A stretch of 64,000 nt of DNA, taken from positions 1-64,000 of the forward strand of contig JACPOR010000009.1 in NCBI GenBank assembly GCA_016191425.1, written 5' to 3'. The stretch comes from Chloroflexota bacterium. GTDB taxonomy: Bacteria > Chloroflexota > Limnocylindria > Limnocylindrales > CSP1-4. The notes below the pieces were generated by a model. That model did not search any database. It was not told the DNA's origin and saw only the letters and a program-made list of their open reading frames with translations. This document shows positions 29,194 through 38,150 of this stretch, in pieces. Within the stretch, counting starts at the first letter, position 1, and each line of letters opens with the position of its first letter. Made by a program: the position numbers and the translations under genes.

Positions 29194-29622
29194 TCAGCCG
29201 GCGGCGGTGCCTTTCGCGATCTGGCCGAGGACGCCGTTCATCAAACGGCGCATCGGGTCTCCACTGTAGGTTCGTGCCAGTTCGACCCACTCGGCGATCG
29301 CCACCCGGGCCGGCGTGGCGGAGTGTAGCACCTCACCGATGGCACAACGGAGCAGCGCGCGGTCCATCCGAGCGAGCGAAACAACCGGATACCGGGTGGC
29401 CGTGGCTTCGATTCGAGCGTCGATCGTGTCCCGGTGCTCCACGACGAGATCGACAAGGCGACGGGCCATCTCCGCCGTCTCCGGGTCGCCCTCGGACTCG
29501 GCAAGTTGCCGCTCCAGGATTGTTGTGGGCGTGTGTTGCCCGAATTCCGCCTCGAAGATCGCCGCCAGTGCGATCCGTCGCGCCGCCCGGCGGCTCCGCA
29601 GGCGGTCAGCCGCCGATGCCAT
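29194..29622 (-). CDS. nusB: Transcription antitermination factor NusB
   Basis: Binds boxA RNA with S10 in rRNA antitermination. 142 residues, all helical: [20 protein letters not shown] at the start, then [40 protein letters not shown] and [31 protein letters not shown]. Overlaps the upstream Asp23 gene by 17 bases. Note that a promoter-like element lies inside its coding sequence. Confidence 0.95.
   Translation of the reverse strand: MASAADRLRSRRAARRIALAAIFEAEFGQHTPTTILERQLAESEGDPETAEMARRLVDLVVEHRDTIDARIEATATRYPVVSLARMDRALLRCAIGEVLHSATPARVAIAEWVELARTYSGDPMRRLMNGVLGQIAKGTAAG
29322..29330 (-). promoter_or_regulatory. Promoter-like extended -10 inside nusB
   Basis: TGC-TACACT-CCGCC on the minus strand (TACACT 29327-29322), identical in form to the rpsB element. 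It would start a transcript about 150 bases before acpP, so acpP-rnc-smc-ftsY could be expressed separately from nusB. It lies in coding sequence, so chance is possible. Confidence 0.35.
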
Positions 29623-29920
29623 CGACGATGACCGTCACCGAACCGACGTGAAGCCCCAGGAGTCGCTCGACCGACCCCGCAATCGCCCCTCGCACGTCAC
29701 CGCCCACGGACGCGAGATTGGCACCGGGGCGGGCGATCACCCACATCCGGATGTCGACCCGATCGTCATGCGTGCGCACCACGATCGCGGGGCCGAGGAA
29801 GAACGTCCGCCAGTTGGGTCCGGCCCTGGCGATGCGGAGAACGCCCGGCACTTCGAGGGCCGCAAGGCGCGCCATCTCCACGATCACGCCGCGCCCGACC
29901 GACAGGACGGGTCCGCTCAT
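29606..29920 (-). CDS. Asp23/Gls24 family envelope stress response protein
   Basis: 104 residues of the Asp23 (DUF322) fold: VGRGVIVEMARLAALEVPGVLRIA, then a VDIRMWVIARPGANLASVGGD strand-helix and [19 protein letters not shown]. Members are cytosolic or membrane-associated and in Firmicutes affect envelope stress, but the molecular role is unclear. It is often linked to nusB, as here, and overlaps plsX by four bases. A second paralogue lies at 37672-38091. Confidence 0.88.
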   Translation of the reverse strand: MSGPVLSVGRGVIVEMARLAALEVPGVLRIARAGPNWRTFFLGPAIVVRTHDDRVDIRMWVIARPGANLASVGGDVRGAIAGSVERLLGLHVGSVTVIVDGIGG

Positions 29921-31047
29921 GGAGCGTCAGGCGGAACGTCGGCCGCGACGGCTACGGGCTGGGGAGCGTCCACGTCCCTGGGATCGCCGGTGCCGTCTCT
30001 CGTGCCGGATCGGGGCGTGGATCGCGCATCCCTGAAGGCCTCGGCGATGAGGGTGGGGACCCTGGTTCGTGCCGTCTCGCCGGCCACGCCGCAGCCGTAT
30101 CGGATCATCCGTCGTTTCGCCCGACCGTGGGTGATGATCACGGACCCCCGGACGCCGAGCAGTGGCGACCCACCCACCCGCTCGTAGTCGAACACCTTCC
30201 GAATGCGCCCGACGCCCGGGCGCATGAGGAGGTAGGCCAGGCGACCCCGGATGGAGCCGCTGAACTCGGCCCGAAAGAGGTCGAAGATGAACGACGAGAG
30301 ACCCTCGAAGAACTTGATCACGACGTTCCCGGCGACCGCGTCCGTGACAATGACGTCGGCGATCGGGCCCGTGAGGTCACGCCCTTCGACATTCCCGATG
30401 AAGTTGAGGCCGGACAGGTCCAGAAGCTCGGTCGCCTGCTGGATCCGAAGGTCTCCCTTGCCCTTCTCCTCGCCGATGGACAGCAGGGCGACCCGTGGGT
30501 TCTCGATCCCGAGGACCCGCTCGGCAAAGATGGCTCCCATCCGGCCGTATTGGGCGAGATTCGCCGCACTCGAATCCGGATTTGCCCCGATATCGAGAAG
30601 GACGAAGGGCGTCCCGGACCGGATCATCTGGACGGCCAGGGCCGGTCGGTCGACGCCGGGCAGGCGTCCGATCCGCAGCACGGCGGCGGCCATCGCGGCG
30701 CCGGTGTGGCCGGCGGTGATCACCGCGTCCGCCCGTCCGCTCCGGACCAGGTCACAGGCGACGATGATGGAGGAGTCCTTCTTCTCGCGCATCGCCCTGG
30801 CCGGGTGATCGTCCATCTCGATCGCCTGCGAGGCGTGGACGATTTCGACGTTCTCGGGAAGGATCCCGGCGATCGCCGCGATCCGGGCCTCGTCACCGAC
30901 GAGCAGGACGCGGTCCTCCGGGTGCGCCCGGGCGTGATCGAGGGCGCCCGGCACGACCTCGGTCGGACCGTGGTCTCCACCCATGGCGTCCACGGCGATC
31001 CGAACTCCGCGAGTGTCCGGATCCGGCGCGAAGGCCTGGGTGATCAC
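29917..31047 (-). CDS. plsX: Phosphate acyltransferase PlsX
   Basis: Converts acyl-ACP to acyl-phosphate, the acyl donor for PlsY in phospholipid synthesis; peripheral membrane enzyme. 376 residues; RIAVDAMGGDHGPTEVVPGAL near the N-terminus is diagnostic, with VDRPALAVQMIRSGTPFVLLD and LPLDIGANPDSSA-like region and FVGNVEGRD-like FIGNVEGRDLTGPIADVIV. The last 40 residues are an Ala/Pro/Asp-rich tail. It follows rpmF by four bases, the usual rpmF-plsX linkage. Confidence 0.94.
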   Translation of the reverse strand: MITQAFAPDPDTRGVRIAVDAMGGDHGPTEVVPGALDHARAHPEDRVLLVGDEARIAAIAGILPENVEIVHASQAIEMDDHPARAMREKKDSSIIVACDLVRSGRADAVITAGHTGAAMAAAVLRIGRLPGVDRPALAVQMIRSGTPFVLLDIGANPDSSAANLAQYGRMGAIFAERVLGIENPRVALLSIGEEKGKGDLRIQQATELLDLSGLNFIGNVEGRDLTGPIADVIVTDAVAGNVVIKFFEGLSSFIFDLFRAEFSGSIRGRLAYLLMRPGVGRIRKVFDYERVGGSPLLGVRGSVIITHGRAKRRMIRYGCGVAGETARTRVPTLIAEAFRDARSTPRSGTRDGTGDPRDVDAPQPVAVAADVPPDAP

Positions 31048-31051
31048 GGGA

Positions 31052-31252
31052 TCAGGACGCGGGCTCGTCCTTGGCCGTCTTCAGCTCGAGGACCGGTCGG
31101 CCGCCGTAGTACCCGCAGTTCGGGCAGGCGCGGTGCGACTGCTTCGGCTGGTGACAGTGCGAGCACTCCTCGAGCTTCGGGAGTTCGATCGCGAGATGGG
31201 CACGTCGATCCCCCTGCCGTGCGTGGGAGACCCGTCGCTTGGGTACGCCCAT
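31052..31252 (-). CDS. rpmF: 50S ribosomal protein L32, zinc-ribbon form
   Basis: bL32, 66 residues: GVPKRRVSHARQGDRRAHL, then CSHC and CPNC pairs that form a zinc ribbon (C+ form), ending in GGRPVLELKTAKDE. The ATG follows a GGAGCAGC region. Four bases upstream of plsX. It lies after a 133-base leader with its own promoter-like element. Confidence 0.96.
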   Translation of the reverse strand: MGVPKRRVSHARQGDRRAHLAIELPKLEECSHCHQPKQSHRACPNCGYYGGRPVLELKTAKDEPAS

Positions 31253-31305
31253 GGTCTGGTGCTGCTCCTTTCGCTGCCCAGCTCAACCTGCGATGGCCGG
31301 GCGAC

Positions 31306-31388
31306 ACGTCGCGCGGGCGCGACGTTGTGATCAAGATCGAGGACGAATGGCCCGGGGCGCGACGGCGATGGACCGAGGGCGGAGTCTA
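31306..31388 (-). promoter_or_regulatory. rpmF promoter and leader hairpin
   Basis: On the minus strand TAGACT-CCGCC (31388-31383) overlaps the yceD stop. Downstream in the leader is a perfect 8-bp stem with a 4-base loop (ACGTCGCG at 31306-31313, CGCGACGT at 31318-31325). No T-run follows, so it is not a typical terminator; it could attenuate or regulate rpmF, or simply protect the 5' end. Confidence 0.45.
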
Positions 31389-31943
31389 CCCGTTCTCGGC
31401 GTCTCCGTCGACCCGGAAGCTCCGCAGGGCCACCAGCCGCGGGTCGATGTCGTCCGCGTCATGGGCCCGGTGGCCGGCGCCCAGTCGCTCGCCGCACTCG
31501 ATGCACAGGCCGGGGCAGTCGGGGCCACACAGCGGGGCGATCGGCGCCGCGAGCAGGATGGCCTCCCGGAGCAACGGCTCGAGGTCCAGCTCGTGATGGT
31601 CGCTGAGGCGCACGACGTCGGGCTCGACCGTCCGGTCCAGGGCTTGGCCGGTGGTGACGTCGATCGACGGCAGCACCTCCTCGCTGAGTCGGGCGGTCAA
31701 TTCGACCCTGGCCGGTTCGAGGCACCTGGAACACTCCGTCGCCAGGACCGTGGTCAGGGTTCCATCGACGAGCAGCCCGCGGTTGGTGCGCGCGACCCCG
31801 AACTCACCGCTGATCGGCGTGGCCTCAACGAGTTCCTCGTCCAGGGGGATCGTGATGTCGCGGAGTTCGTACCGTCGACTGGCCCCGGCCGGTTCGGCGA
31901 GAAGCCTCGCCATCGGGAACGTCAGTTCCGATCGAGTGGTCAC
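31386..31943 (-). CDS. yceD: YceD family (DUF177) protein
   Basis: 185 residues. The family is encoded next to rpmF in most bacteria and is implicated in 23S rRNA accumulation or processing. The diagnostic centre is VLATECSRCLEPARVELTAR followed by a later CGPDC...CIEC region; ILLAAPIAPLCGPDCPGLC matches the usual ILL..P..PLC...CKGLC ending, giving two Cys pairs that probably bind zinc. It overlaps the preceding coiled-coil gene by four bases. Confidence 0.9.
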   Translation of the reverse strand: MTTRSELTFPMARLLAEPAGASRRYELRDITIPLDEELVEATPISGEFGVARTNRGLLVDGTLTTVLATECSRCLEPARVELTARLSEEVLPSIDVTTGQALDRTVEPDVVRLSDHHELDLEPLLREAILLAAPIAPLCGPDCPGLCIECGERLGAGHRAHDADDIDPRLVALRSFRVDGDAENG

Positions 31944-32494
31944 CGGTAACTGGGCTCGTCCTCGTCCCGTGCGTCTGTACGGTCGCCATCGTCGATGCCA
32001 CCACCATCGTCGTCGAACGATGCCGCGACCTCGGCCGCGGCCAGCTCGGCCCGACGGACGTCAAGCACGGTGATGCCCTTCTGGACGCCAGCGAGCGCCT
32101 TGCCGACCTCGACCTCGAGCGTCTCGAGGAGCCCGAGTGCATAGTCGTCCGCCCCCGCCCGCGTTTCCTCAGCCTGTGATCGAGCGTCGGCGATGATCCT
32201 TCGACCCTCTTCCTCCGCCAGCTCGAGGAGGCCCCGTTCGCCAATCAGGAAGGCCGCCTGTTCCTGGGCTCGGCTGGTGATGCTGCGAGCCTCGTCCTCG
32301 GCCTTCTCGATGATGCGCTCGCCCTCGGCGTTGATGCGCTTGGCCGCTCGGACTTCCTCTGGAATGGCGGCCCGCAGCTGATCCACGAGATCGAGGACGG
32401 CATCTCGATCGATGACGGCGTTCCGCGTGAGGGGCAGCGACTTTCCGGACGCGACCAGGGATTCAAGCCGCTCGAGGAGGAAGATGATGTCCAG
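31940..32494 (-). CDS. Coiled-coil protein, ATP-synthase subunit-b-like, with CTG start
   Basis: 184 residues, almost wholly helical. The conserved N-terminus reads DIIFLLERLESLVASGKSLP and DLVDQLRAAIPEEVRAAKRI; homologues in Chloroflexota and Actinobacteria begin MDIIxLLDRLE and are often labelled ATP-synthase-b-like or DivIVA-like, role unknown. The first in-frame ATG/GTG (GTG at about 32386) would delete this conserved part, while a CTG at 32494 lies eight bases after GGAGG, so translation from CTG is proposed. A charged Asp/Glu-rich tail ends the protein. Located between coaD and yceD. Confidence 0.75.
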   Translation of the reverse strand: MDIIFLLERLESLVASGKSLPLTRNAVIDRDAVLDLVDQLRAAIPEEVRAAKRINAEGERIIEKAEDEARSITSRAQEQAAFLIGERGLLELAEEEGRRIIADARSQAEETRAGADDYALGLLETLEVEVGKALAGVQKGITVLDVRRAELAAAEVAASFDDDGGGIDDGDRTDARDEDEPSYR

Positions 32495-32527
32495 CGCAGG
32501 AGCCTCCAGCAGGGCAAGTCCGGCCGA

Positions 32528-33043
32528 TTATCGCACGCGGCCGCCGGGCTCACCGCGGGCAAGCGCGATCCTGACTGCTGCCGCCGCCGCCGCGGGCACC
32601 ATGCCGCTGACGTCGCCGCCGTACGACGCGATCTCCCGAACGAGGCTCGAGCTGACGTAGCCGTACTCCACGGCCGTCATGAAGAAGACGGTATCGATGT
32701 CCGGGGCGAGCTTCCGGTTGTTGTGGGCCAGCCGCATCTCCGCCTCGAAGTCCGACACGGCGCGAAGTCCCCGGACGATGGAGATTCCGCCGTACGCTCG
32801 GACGGCGTCCACGGTCAGCCCATCGAGGCCCACGACGTCGACTCGTTCCGCCGGCAGCCCGGCCTCGTCGACGGCCGTACGGATGACGGCGATTCGCTCG
32901 TCCGCCGACAGCAGCGGACGCTTCTTCGGATTGGCGAGGACGGCGACCGCGACCCGATCGAAGACGCCGAGGGCCCGGCTCAGGACATCGAGATGGCCAT
33001 TCGTTATCGGGTCGAACGACCCCGGATAGACCGCTATCCTCAC
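32528..33043 (-). CDS. coaD: Phosphopantetheine adenylyltransferase
   Basis: Fourth step of coenzyme A synthesis: 4'-phosphopantetheine plus ATP to dephospho-CoA. 171 residues with YPGSFDPITNGHLDVLSRAL (nucleotidyltransferase TxGH), FEAEMRLAHNNRKLAPDIDT and the C-terminal VSSSLVREIASYGGDVSGMV. Overlaps rsmD by four bases, the standard rsmD-coaD pair. Confidence 0.96.
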   Translation of the reverse strand: MRIAVYPGSFDPITNGHLDVLSRALGVFDRVAVAVLANPKKRPLLSADERIAVIRTAVDEAGLPAERVDVVGLDGLTVDAVRAYGGISIVRGLRAVSDFEAEMRLAHNNRKLAPDIDTVFFMTAVEYGYVSSSLVREIASYGGDVSGMVPAAAAAAVRIALARGEPGGRVR

Positions 33044-33645
33044 GCCGGCGCCTCCGCTGGATCCACCACGCGATAGAAGGTCAGCGCGGTGTCGCCGAAG
33101 CGTCGCGCCCGGTCGGATGCTAGCAGCCCGATCGTGTCCGGTGGCTGATCCCGCCAGAAGTGCTTGGCCACCACGATCGAGCCGCGCCCCATCGGCGTTG
33201 GGGATCGCCCGAGGTGATCGAGCGCCATCACCATGAGGTCCGGCTGGTCGTACGGGGGATCGACGATCGCCACGCCGACCGGACCATGCGCCATCGCGTC
33301 GGACGACCCCAGCCAGCCGATCGCATCGCGTCGAATGACCAGGGCCTCGGGGCCCGCCAGGTGAGCGCGTTCCAGGTTCGTCTCGATCGTCGCCACCGCC
33401 CGCCTGTCGCGCTCCACGAAGATCGCCCGAATCGCGCCGCGCGAGAGCGCCTCGATCCCTGCAGCACCGCTGCCCGCGAAGAGGTCGAGCACCGTCGCCC
33501 CGCGGAGACTCGGATCCAGGACGGCAAACAACGTCTGCTTCACGCGATCCGACAACGGTCGGGTCACCGATCCGGGGGCCGACAGACGAACGCCGCGTGC
33601 CGTCCCTGCGATGACCCGCCCGGCACCGCCGCCCGATCCCGTCAA
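33040..33645 (-). CDS. rsmD: 16S rRNA (guanine-966-N2)-methyltransferase RsmD
   Basis: AdoMet-dependent enzyme methylating G966 of 16S rRNA. 201 residues: VIAGTARGVRLSAPGSVTRP, VKQTLFAVLDPSLRGATVLD, the AdoMet loop DLFAGSGAAGIEALSRGA and catalytic motif IVDPPYDQPD. Overlaps recG and coaD by four bases. Confidence 0.94.
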   Translation of the reverse strand: MTGSGGGAGRVIAGTARGVRLSAPGSVTRPLSDRVKQTLFAVLDPSLRGATVLDLFAGSGAAGIEALSRGAIRAIFVERDRRAVATIETNLERAHLAGPEALVIRRDAIGWLGSSDAMAHGPVGVAIVDPPYDQPDLMVMALDHLGRSPTPMGRGSIVVAKHFWRDQPPDTIGLLASDRARRFGDTALTFYRVVDPAEAPA

Positions 33646-35918
33646 GCGCCCGATTCCGCGTCAGCCCGAGCGACGGACGCCAGCCAACCCACGCGGAGTT
33701 CGCGACTCAGGTCGTCGTTGCCGGGCCGCAGGTCACCCGCCTCGTCGAGCAGTTCTTCCGCCGCGCCACGCGCCCGGACGGCCAGGTCACGGTGCCCCTC
33801 GCGCTGGAGTGACGCGACGCGGAGCGCCGGGAATCCGCTCTGTTCAAAGCCCAGCACATCCCCCTCGCGCCGAAGCTCCCAGTCCTTCTCAGCCAGGGCA
33901 AACCCGTCCCGCTCGTCGCGGATGGCCGCAAGGCGCGCCCTGGCTGTCTCATCCGTCGAATCCGTCACCAGCACGCAGAACGACTCGTCGACGCCCCGGC
34001 CAACACGACCACGCAGCTGATGGAGCTGGGCCAGCCCAAATCGGTCCGCGCTCTCGATGATCATCATGGTGGCCTCTGGGACGTCGACGCCGACCTCGAT
34101 GACGGTTGTCCCCACCAGGACATCGAGGGATCCGTCGCGGAAGCGCGCCATCTCGGCATCGCGATCCGCCGGCTTGAGGCGACCGTGGACCAGGCCGACG
34201 CGAAGCGGAGCGAGGAGTTGCCGCAGACGCTCGGCTTCGGCCTCCGCCGCGACCGCCGTCGAGGCGATGACGGATTCATCGGGCAGTCCGAACAGGTCGA
34301 GGTCGGGTCCAGCTCCGTCGACGCCATCGGCCTCGACGATGCGTGGGACCACCACGAACGAGCGACGCCCTCGTGCCGCCTCGGCGCGGACCCGATCCCA
34401 CGTCCCCTCCAGATCGTCGAAGGATCGAATGCCCGTCCGGATCGCCACCCTTCCGACCGGCGGTGTCCGGAGGTCAGTGACGTCGAGGTCCGCATACAGG
34501 ACCTGGCCAAGCGTGCGGGGAATGGGTGTTGCCGTCATGAGCAGGACGTGCGGAATCGACCCACCCTTGGCCTCGAGGGTCGCCCGCTGTTCGACCCCGA
34601 AGCGATGCTGCTCGTCGATGACCGCGAGGCCGAGATCGGCGAAGCGAACCGAGTCGGAGATCAAGGCGTGCGTCCCGACCACGACGCCTGCCTGGCCGGA
34701 CCCCAGTAGCTCGCGTGTCCGGTTGGCGTCGACGGCCCGCATGGATCCGGTCAGCAGCTCGACGCCGATCCCGAGGGGCCCGAGGAGCTCGATGAGCGTG
34801 CGCTGATGCTGACGGGCAAGGAGGTCGGTGGGGGCAAGCAGCGCGCCCTGCCGGCCAGAGAGCGCGGCCGCGGCGAGACCCCAGGCGGCCACGGCCGTCT
34901 TCCCGGAACCGACGTCGCCCTGCAGGAGTCGGAGCATCGGCGCCGGCCGGGCGAGGTCGGCCCGGAGCATGTCGATGGCCGTGGCCTGATCGTTCGTCAA
35001 CTCGACCGGGTGACCAACCCTGGTGGACAGCCCGACAACCAGTGCGTCGCGGATGGCTTCGGCGTGCGCGTCCGTCACGATGATCGGCCGGCCGTGTTCG
35101 CCGACACGCGCCCGGCGGCGGCTCACCATGCCGATCTGGAGGGCGAGGAGCTCGTCGAACGCGAGGCGCCGCAGGGCCGCGTCGCGACGCTCGAACGTCG
35201 TCGGGTAGTGGGCCTCCTCCACGGCCTCGCCGATCGGTACGAGGCCGACGTCGGCCCTCGTTCCCGCCGAAAGGTATTCGGGATAGGCCGCCGCGGTCGC
35301 ATCGAGGGCGGCCCGGACCGCACGTCGCAGGGAGGCGGTCGCCAGGCCCGCCGTGAGCCTGTAGATCGGCACGATGCGACCAGCGTGCAGGAGCGCCGCA
35401 CCGTCGTCGATCTGGAACTCCGGGTTGTCGAGGGTCATCCGATACCCGAACCGCCGCAGCTTCCCGCTCACGACGATCGCGTCTCCAACCTTGAGCCGTC
35501 GCTCGATGTAGCGGCGGCCGAACCAGGTCGCGTCGAGGCTGCCCGTCTCGTCTTCGAGCCGCGCGATCGTCCGCTGCACCCTTCGACGGAACGACCCCTC
35601 GACCCGGAGGTCGGCCACGCGCACCCGCGCCGATACCAGCTCCCCGTCGGCGATCATCGCGAACGCGGCAATGGTACGCATCTCCCGGAGGTCATCGTAC
35701 CGACGCGGCACGCGAAAGAGGAGGTCGCGGACGACGTTGATCCCAATCCGACGGCCGGTCCGGGCGAGCGACGTCGACCCAGGCAGGCCCGACCGACCGA
35801 TGGGCGTCTCGAGGAGGATGCGCGGATCGCTCGGTGGCGCCGCGCGGACCGGGCGACGCGTCGGAGCCCGGCCACCGGTGGCGCGCGACTCTCGACCCGC
35901 CGAACCGGCCACGATCAT
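33642..35918 (-). CDS. recG: ATP-dependent DNA helicase RecG
   Basis: Branch-migration helicase that remodels stalled forks and R-loops. 758 residues: an N-terminal wedge (OB-fold) domain around residues 60-190, Walker A GDVGSGKTAVAAWGLA, motif Ia LLAPTDLLARQH, Walker B as DEQHRFGVEQR, motif III TATPIPRTLGQ, and the C-terminal lobe with GTTVIEVGVDVPEAT and QLRGRVGRG, then the TRG region LREGDVLGFEQSGFP-like. All helicase motifs present. Four-base overlaps with both neighbours. Confidence 0.96.
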   Translation of the reverse strand: MIVAGSAGRESRATGGRAPTRRPVRAAPPSDPRILLETPIGRSGLPGSTSLARTGRRIGINVVRDLLFRVPRRYDDLREMRTIAAFAMIADGELVSARVRVADLRVEGSFRRRVQRTIARLEDETGSLDATWFGRRYIERRLKVGDAIVVSGKLRRFGYRMTLDNPEFQIDDGAALLHAGRIVPIYRLTAGLATASLRRAVRAALDATAAAYPEYLSAGTRADVGLVPIGEAVEEAHYPTTFERRDAALRRLAFDELLALQIGMVSRRRARVGEHGRPIIVTDAHAEAIRDALVVGLSTRVGHPVELTNDQATAIDMLRADLARPAPMLRLLQGDVGSGKTAVAAWGLAAAALSGRQGALLAPTDLLARQHQRTLIELLGPLGIGVELLTGSMRAVDANRTRELLGSGQAGVVVGTHALISDSVRFADLGLAVIDEQHRFGVEQRATLEAKGGSIPHVLLMTATPIPRTLGQVLYADLDVTDLRTPPVGRVAIRTGIRSFDDLEGTWDRVRAEAARGRRSFVVVPRIVEADGVDGAGPDLDLFGLPDESVIASTAVAAEAEAERLRQLLAPLRVGLVHGRLKPADRDAEMARFRDGSLDVLVGTTVIEVGVDVPEATMMIIESADRFGLAQLHQLRGRVGRGVDESFCVLVTDSTDETARARLAAIRDERDGFALAEKDWELRREGDVLGFEQSGFPALRVASLQREGHRDLAVRARGAAEELLDEAGDLRPGNDDLSRELRVGWLASVARADAESGA

Positions 35919-37672
35919 TCGGCGGAGATCAGGAAGCGGTAGTGCGGCTGGCCACCGTGGACGACCTCGACCTCCGTCCCTGCCGTCGCCTCGCCGATCG
36001 TCCGTGCCAGGGCCTCGCTGGAGGCGAGATCGGCGCCGTCGCCGTAGTACACGGTGATGAGCTCGTAGCCGGACTCGAGAGTCCCGATGGAAACGATCAC
36101 GGCGGCCGTGACGTCGTCGTGGACGGCGACGAGGCCATCGTCGGGATCGAGCACGATGGTCTGCCCATTCCGGACCTTGACGCCACCGATCGTCGCGTCC
36201 CGCACCGCCGTCGTGACCGAGAGGGTTTGAACGGCGCGGCCCGCGACCGTCATGGCCGTCGCGTTGTCCTCGGCATTCAGTGTCGGGTCGAGTGCCAGGA
36301 GCGCAGCGAATCCTTCGGCAGCGTTGCGGGTCGCCACGACGCCCACGGGCCGATCTGCCATGAGGGCGACCTGCCTCGCCGCGAGGACGACGTTCGGGTT
36401 GTTCGAGAGGACGAGGACTTCCTTCGCCCGGACCGTCCTGATCGCGTCGAGGAGCTCGCCTGTGCTCGGGTTCGCCGACTGGCCCCCGACGACCACCTTG
36501 CTGACCCCGAAGTCCCGAAAGATGGCCGCCAGTCCGTCGCCCGCGGCCACCGCAACGATGGCCAGGGGCAGGACGGGGTTGCCCTCGGGCACCGCCCCGC
36601 CATCACCGGCAGATGGTCCGGAACCGTCAACCGCCATGCTCGCCGCAGCCACGGAGCTCGTCACCACGGAGCCCGTCGCCACGGCCCCCGACCCTTCCAG
36701 ATCGCCCGAAGTGAAGGCGGCGGCGCGCGTCTCGCGCACGTCCCGAGCCTGGTTGTCGAGGTTCTCGACGCTGATGCGGGACAGCGAGCCCAGGCCGAGC
36801 CCGTAGCCGATCACGAGGTCCGGCCGGTCGTTGTGAACGTGGACCTTGAGGGCCCGTTGGTCCCCGGCCACGAGGACGGAGGCACCGACTGTCCCAAGGT
36901 GGTCTCGAATAGCGTCCACGTCGAGCCGCTCGCCGGAACGGGCTTGGAGGAGGTACATCGTCTCGTATCCGAAACCCTCATCGGCGTGGGCGACGAGGAC
37001 GGATGGCTTGACCACCATGGTGCCCGGAGTCGGCCGGGCGGCGTTGGGGACCTGTCCGACCATGAACAGCAGGGCACCCTGGAAGAGGCGGCAGAGGCCC
37101 TGCCCGCCGGCGTCGACGACACCTGCCTCCCGAAGGATCGGCAGCAACGAGGGCGTCCTCGCGACGGCCTTCTCGGCAGCCGCCAGGGTCACGGCCAGGA
37201 CCGTCTCGATGTCATTCTCGCGCTCCGCCGCGGCCACCGCCGCGGCGGATGCTTCGCGAATGACCGTCAGGATCGTCCCCTCCACGGGCTTGGCCACCGC
37301 TCCATAGGCCGCCCGGGTCCCCGAATCCAGGGCGTTCGCGAGGTCGAGGCCGTTGAACCGGGTCTTGCCGTGGAGCCCTTCGGCGATGCCCCGCAGGATC
37401 TGGCTGGTGATGACGCCCGAGTTCCCGCGGGCACCCATCAACGCCCCGAAGGAGGCGGCGGCGGCGATCCGTTCGGCCGTCCCGCTCGGGCCGACGCCTT
37501 CGGCCTCGATCAGCGCCGCCGTGACCGTCGCGAACATGTTCGAGCCGGTGTCGCCATCGGGAACGGGAAAGACATTCAGGCCGTTGATCTCGTCAACATG
37601 CGCCTCGAGGCTCGCCGCGGCCGCACGGAACGCGCCGAGCAGACCTCGGCCATCGCACGCCCGACGCGCCAT
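35915..37672 (-). CDS. DAK2 domain fusion protein YloV (FakA-like)
   Basis: 585 residues. N-terminal DhaL/DAK2 domain: EINGLNVFPVPDGDTGSNMF carries the Asp residues that bind Mg-ATP, followed by GARGNSGVITSQILRGIAEG. The C-terminal half is the DegV-like/FakA C-domain with a receptor-like KVVVGGQSANPSTGELLDAI. In Firmicutes FakA phosphorylates fatty acids bound by FakB/DegV proteins; no fakB is seen here, so that role is inference. It lies between Asp23 and recG, its standard location, with one-base and four-base overlaps. Confidence 0.9.
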   Translation of the reverse strand: MARRACDGRGLLGAFRAAAASLEAHVDEINGLNVFPVPDGDTGSNMFATVTAALIEAEGVGPSGTAERIAAAASFGALMGARGNSGVITSQILRGIAEGLHGKTRFNGLDLANALDSGTRAAYGAVAKPVEGTILTVIREASAAAVAAAERENDIETVLAVTLAAAEKAVARTPSLLPILREAGVVDAGGQGLCRLFQGALLFMVGQVPNAARPTPGTMVVKPSVLVAHADEGFGYETMYLLQARSGERLDVDAIRDHLGTVGASVLVAGDQRALKVHVHNDRPDLVIGYGLGLGSLSRISVENLDNQARDVRETRAAAFTSGDLEGSGAVATGSVVTSSVAAASMAVDGSGPSAGDGGAVPEGNPVLPLAIVAVAAGDGLAAIFRDFGVSKVVVGGQSANPSTGELLDAIRTVRAKEVLVLSNNPNVVLAARQVALMADRPVGVVATRNAAEGFAALLALDPTLNAEDNATAMTVAGRAVQTLSVTTAVRDATIGGVKVRNGQTIVLDPDDGLVAVHDDVTAAVIVSIGTLESGYELITVYYGDGADLASSEALARTIGEATAGTEVEVVHGGQPHYRFLISAE

Positions 37673-38091
37673 CAGGCGACGTCCGTACCGCTGTCCGCGA
37701 GATCCGAGCTGCTGAGGTCCCGCTCCTGCGGGTGGACCGGAGGCGACGTTCCCGGTGAGGATTGAAGACCGCCAATCCGAATCCGCAGTTCATCCACCTC
37801 GCGTCCGAGGGCCCGTCGGATGCCGTAGCGAACGGCCGAGTCAACCTGGCGGGCAACCTCGGCAACGGGAAGTCCGGCGGTCACTCTGAGCTTCAGGGCG
37901 ACGGTCAGGTCGTCGCCGACGAAGGAGATGCGGATTCCGGGCATGCGCCCGACAAGGGTCGCGTGGAGACGCTCGACGAAGCCGGCCTCGAAGCCGGTCA
38001 CTCCGTAGGAGCCGAGCGCGGCGGCTCGGACGATGTCGGCGGCGGCCCTGCGGGTCGCCAGGGCTCGACCGGGGATGTTGTCGATGGGCAA
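37672..38091 (-). CDS. Asp23/Gls24 family protein, second paralogue
   Basis: 139 residues with the Asp23 core TRRAAADIVRAAALGSYGVTG, DDLTVALKLRVTAGLPVAEVA and VRYGIRRALGREVDELRIRI. The C-terminal 30 residues are Ser/Pro-rich and acidic. The pairing with the YloV gene and a divergent rpmB is typical of Firmicutes and related phyla. Its start faces rpmB across 125 bases carrying overlapping -10 elements. Confidence 0.9.
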   Translation of the reverse strand: MPIDNIPGRALATRRAAADIVRAAALGSYGVTGFEAGFVERLHATLVGRMPGIRISFVGDDLTVALKLRVTAGLPVAEVARQVDSAVRYGIRRALGREVDELRIRIGGLQSSPGTSPPVHPQERDLSSSDLADSGTDVA

Positions 38092-38150
38092 CGGTCGAAG
38101 TCCTCGTCAGCGCGGGCGAGCCGAAAGTCGGAGGCGCCCAGGGTGCGTGC

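Noticed and set aside
31306-31325. Rho-independent terminator between yceD and rpmF
   Set aside because: The 8-bp hairpin has no T-run on either strand and lies after the rpmF promoter, so I list it as a leader structure only.
31940-32494. True ATP synthase subunit b
   Set aside because: No other ATP synthase genes are nearby and the N-terminus lacks a membrane segment; the similarity is only coiled coil.
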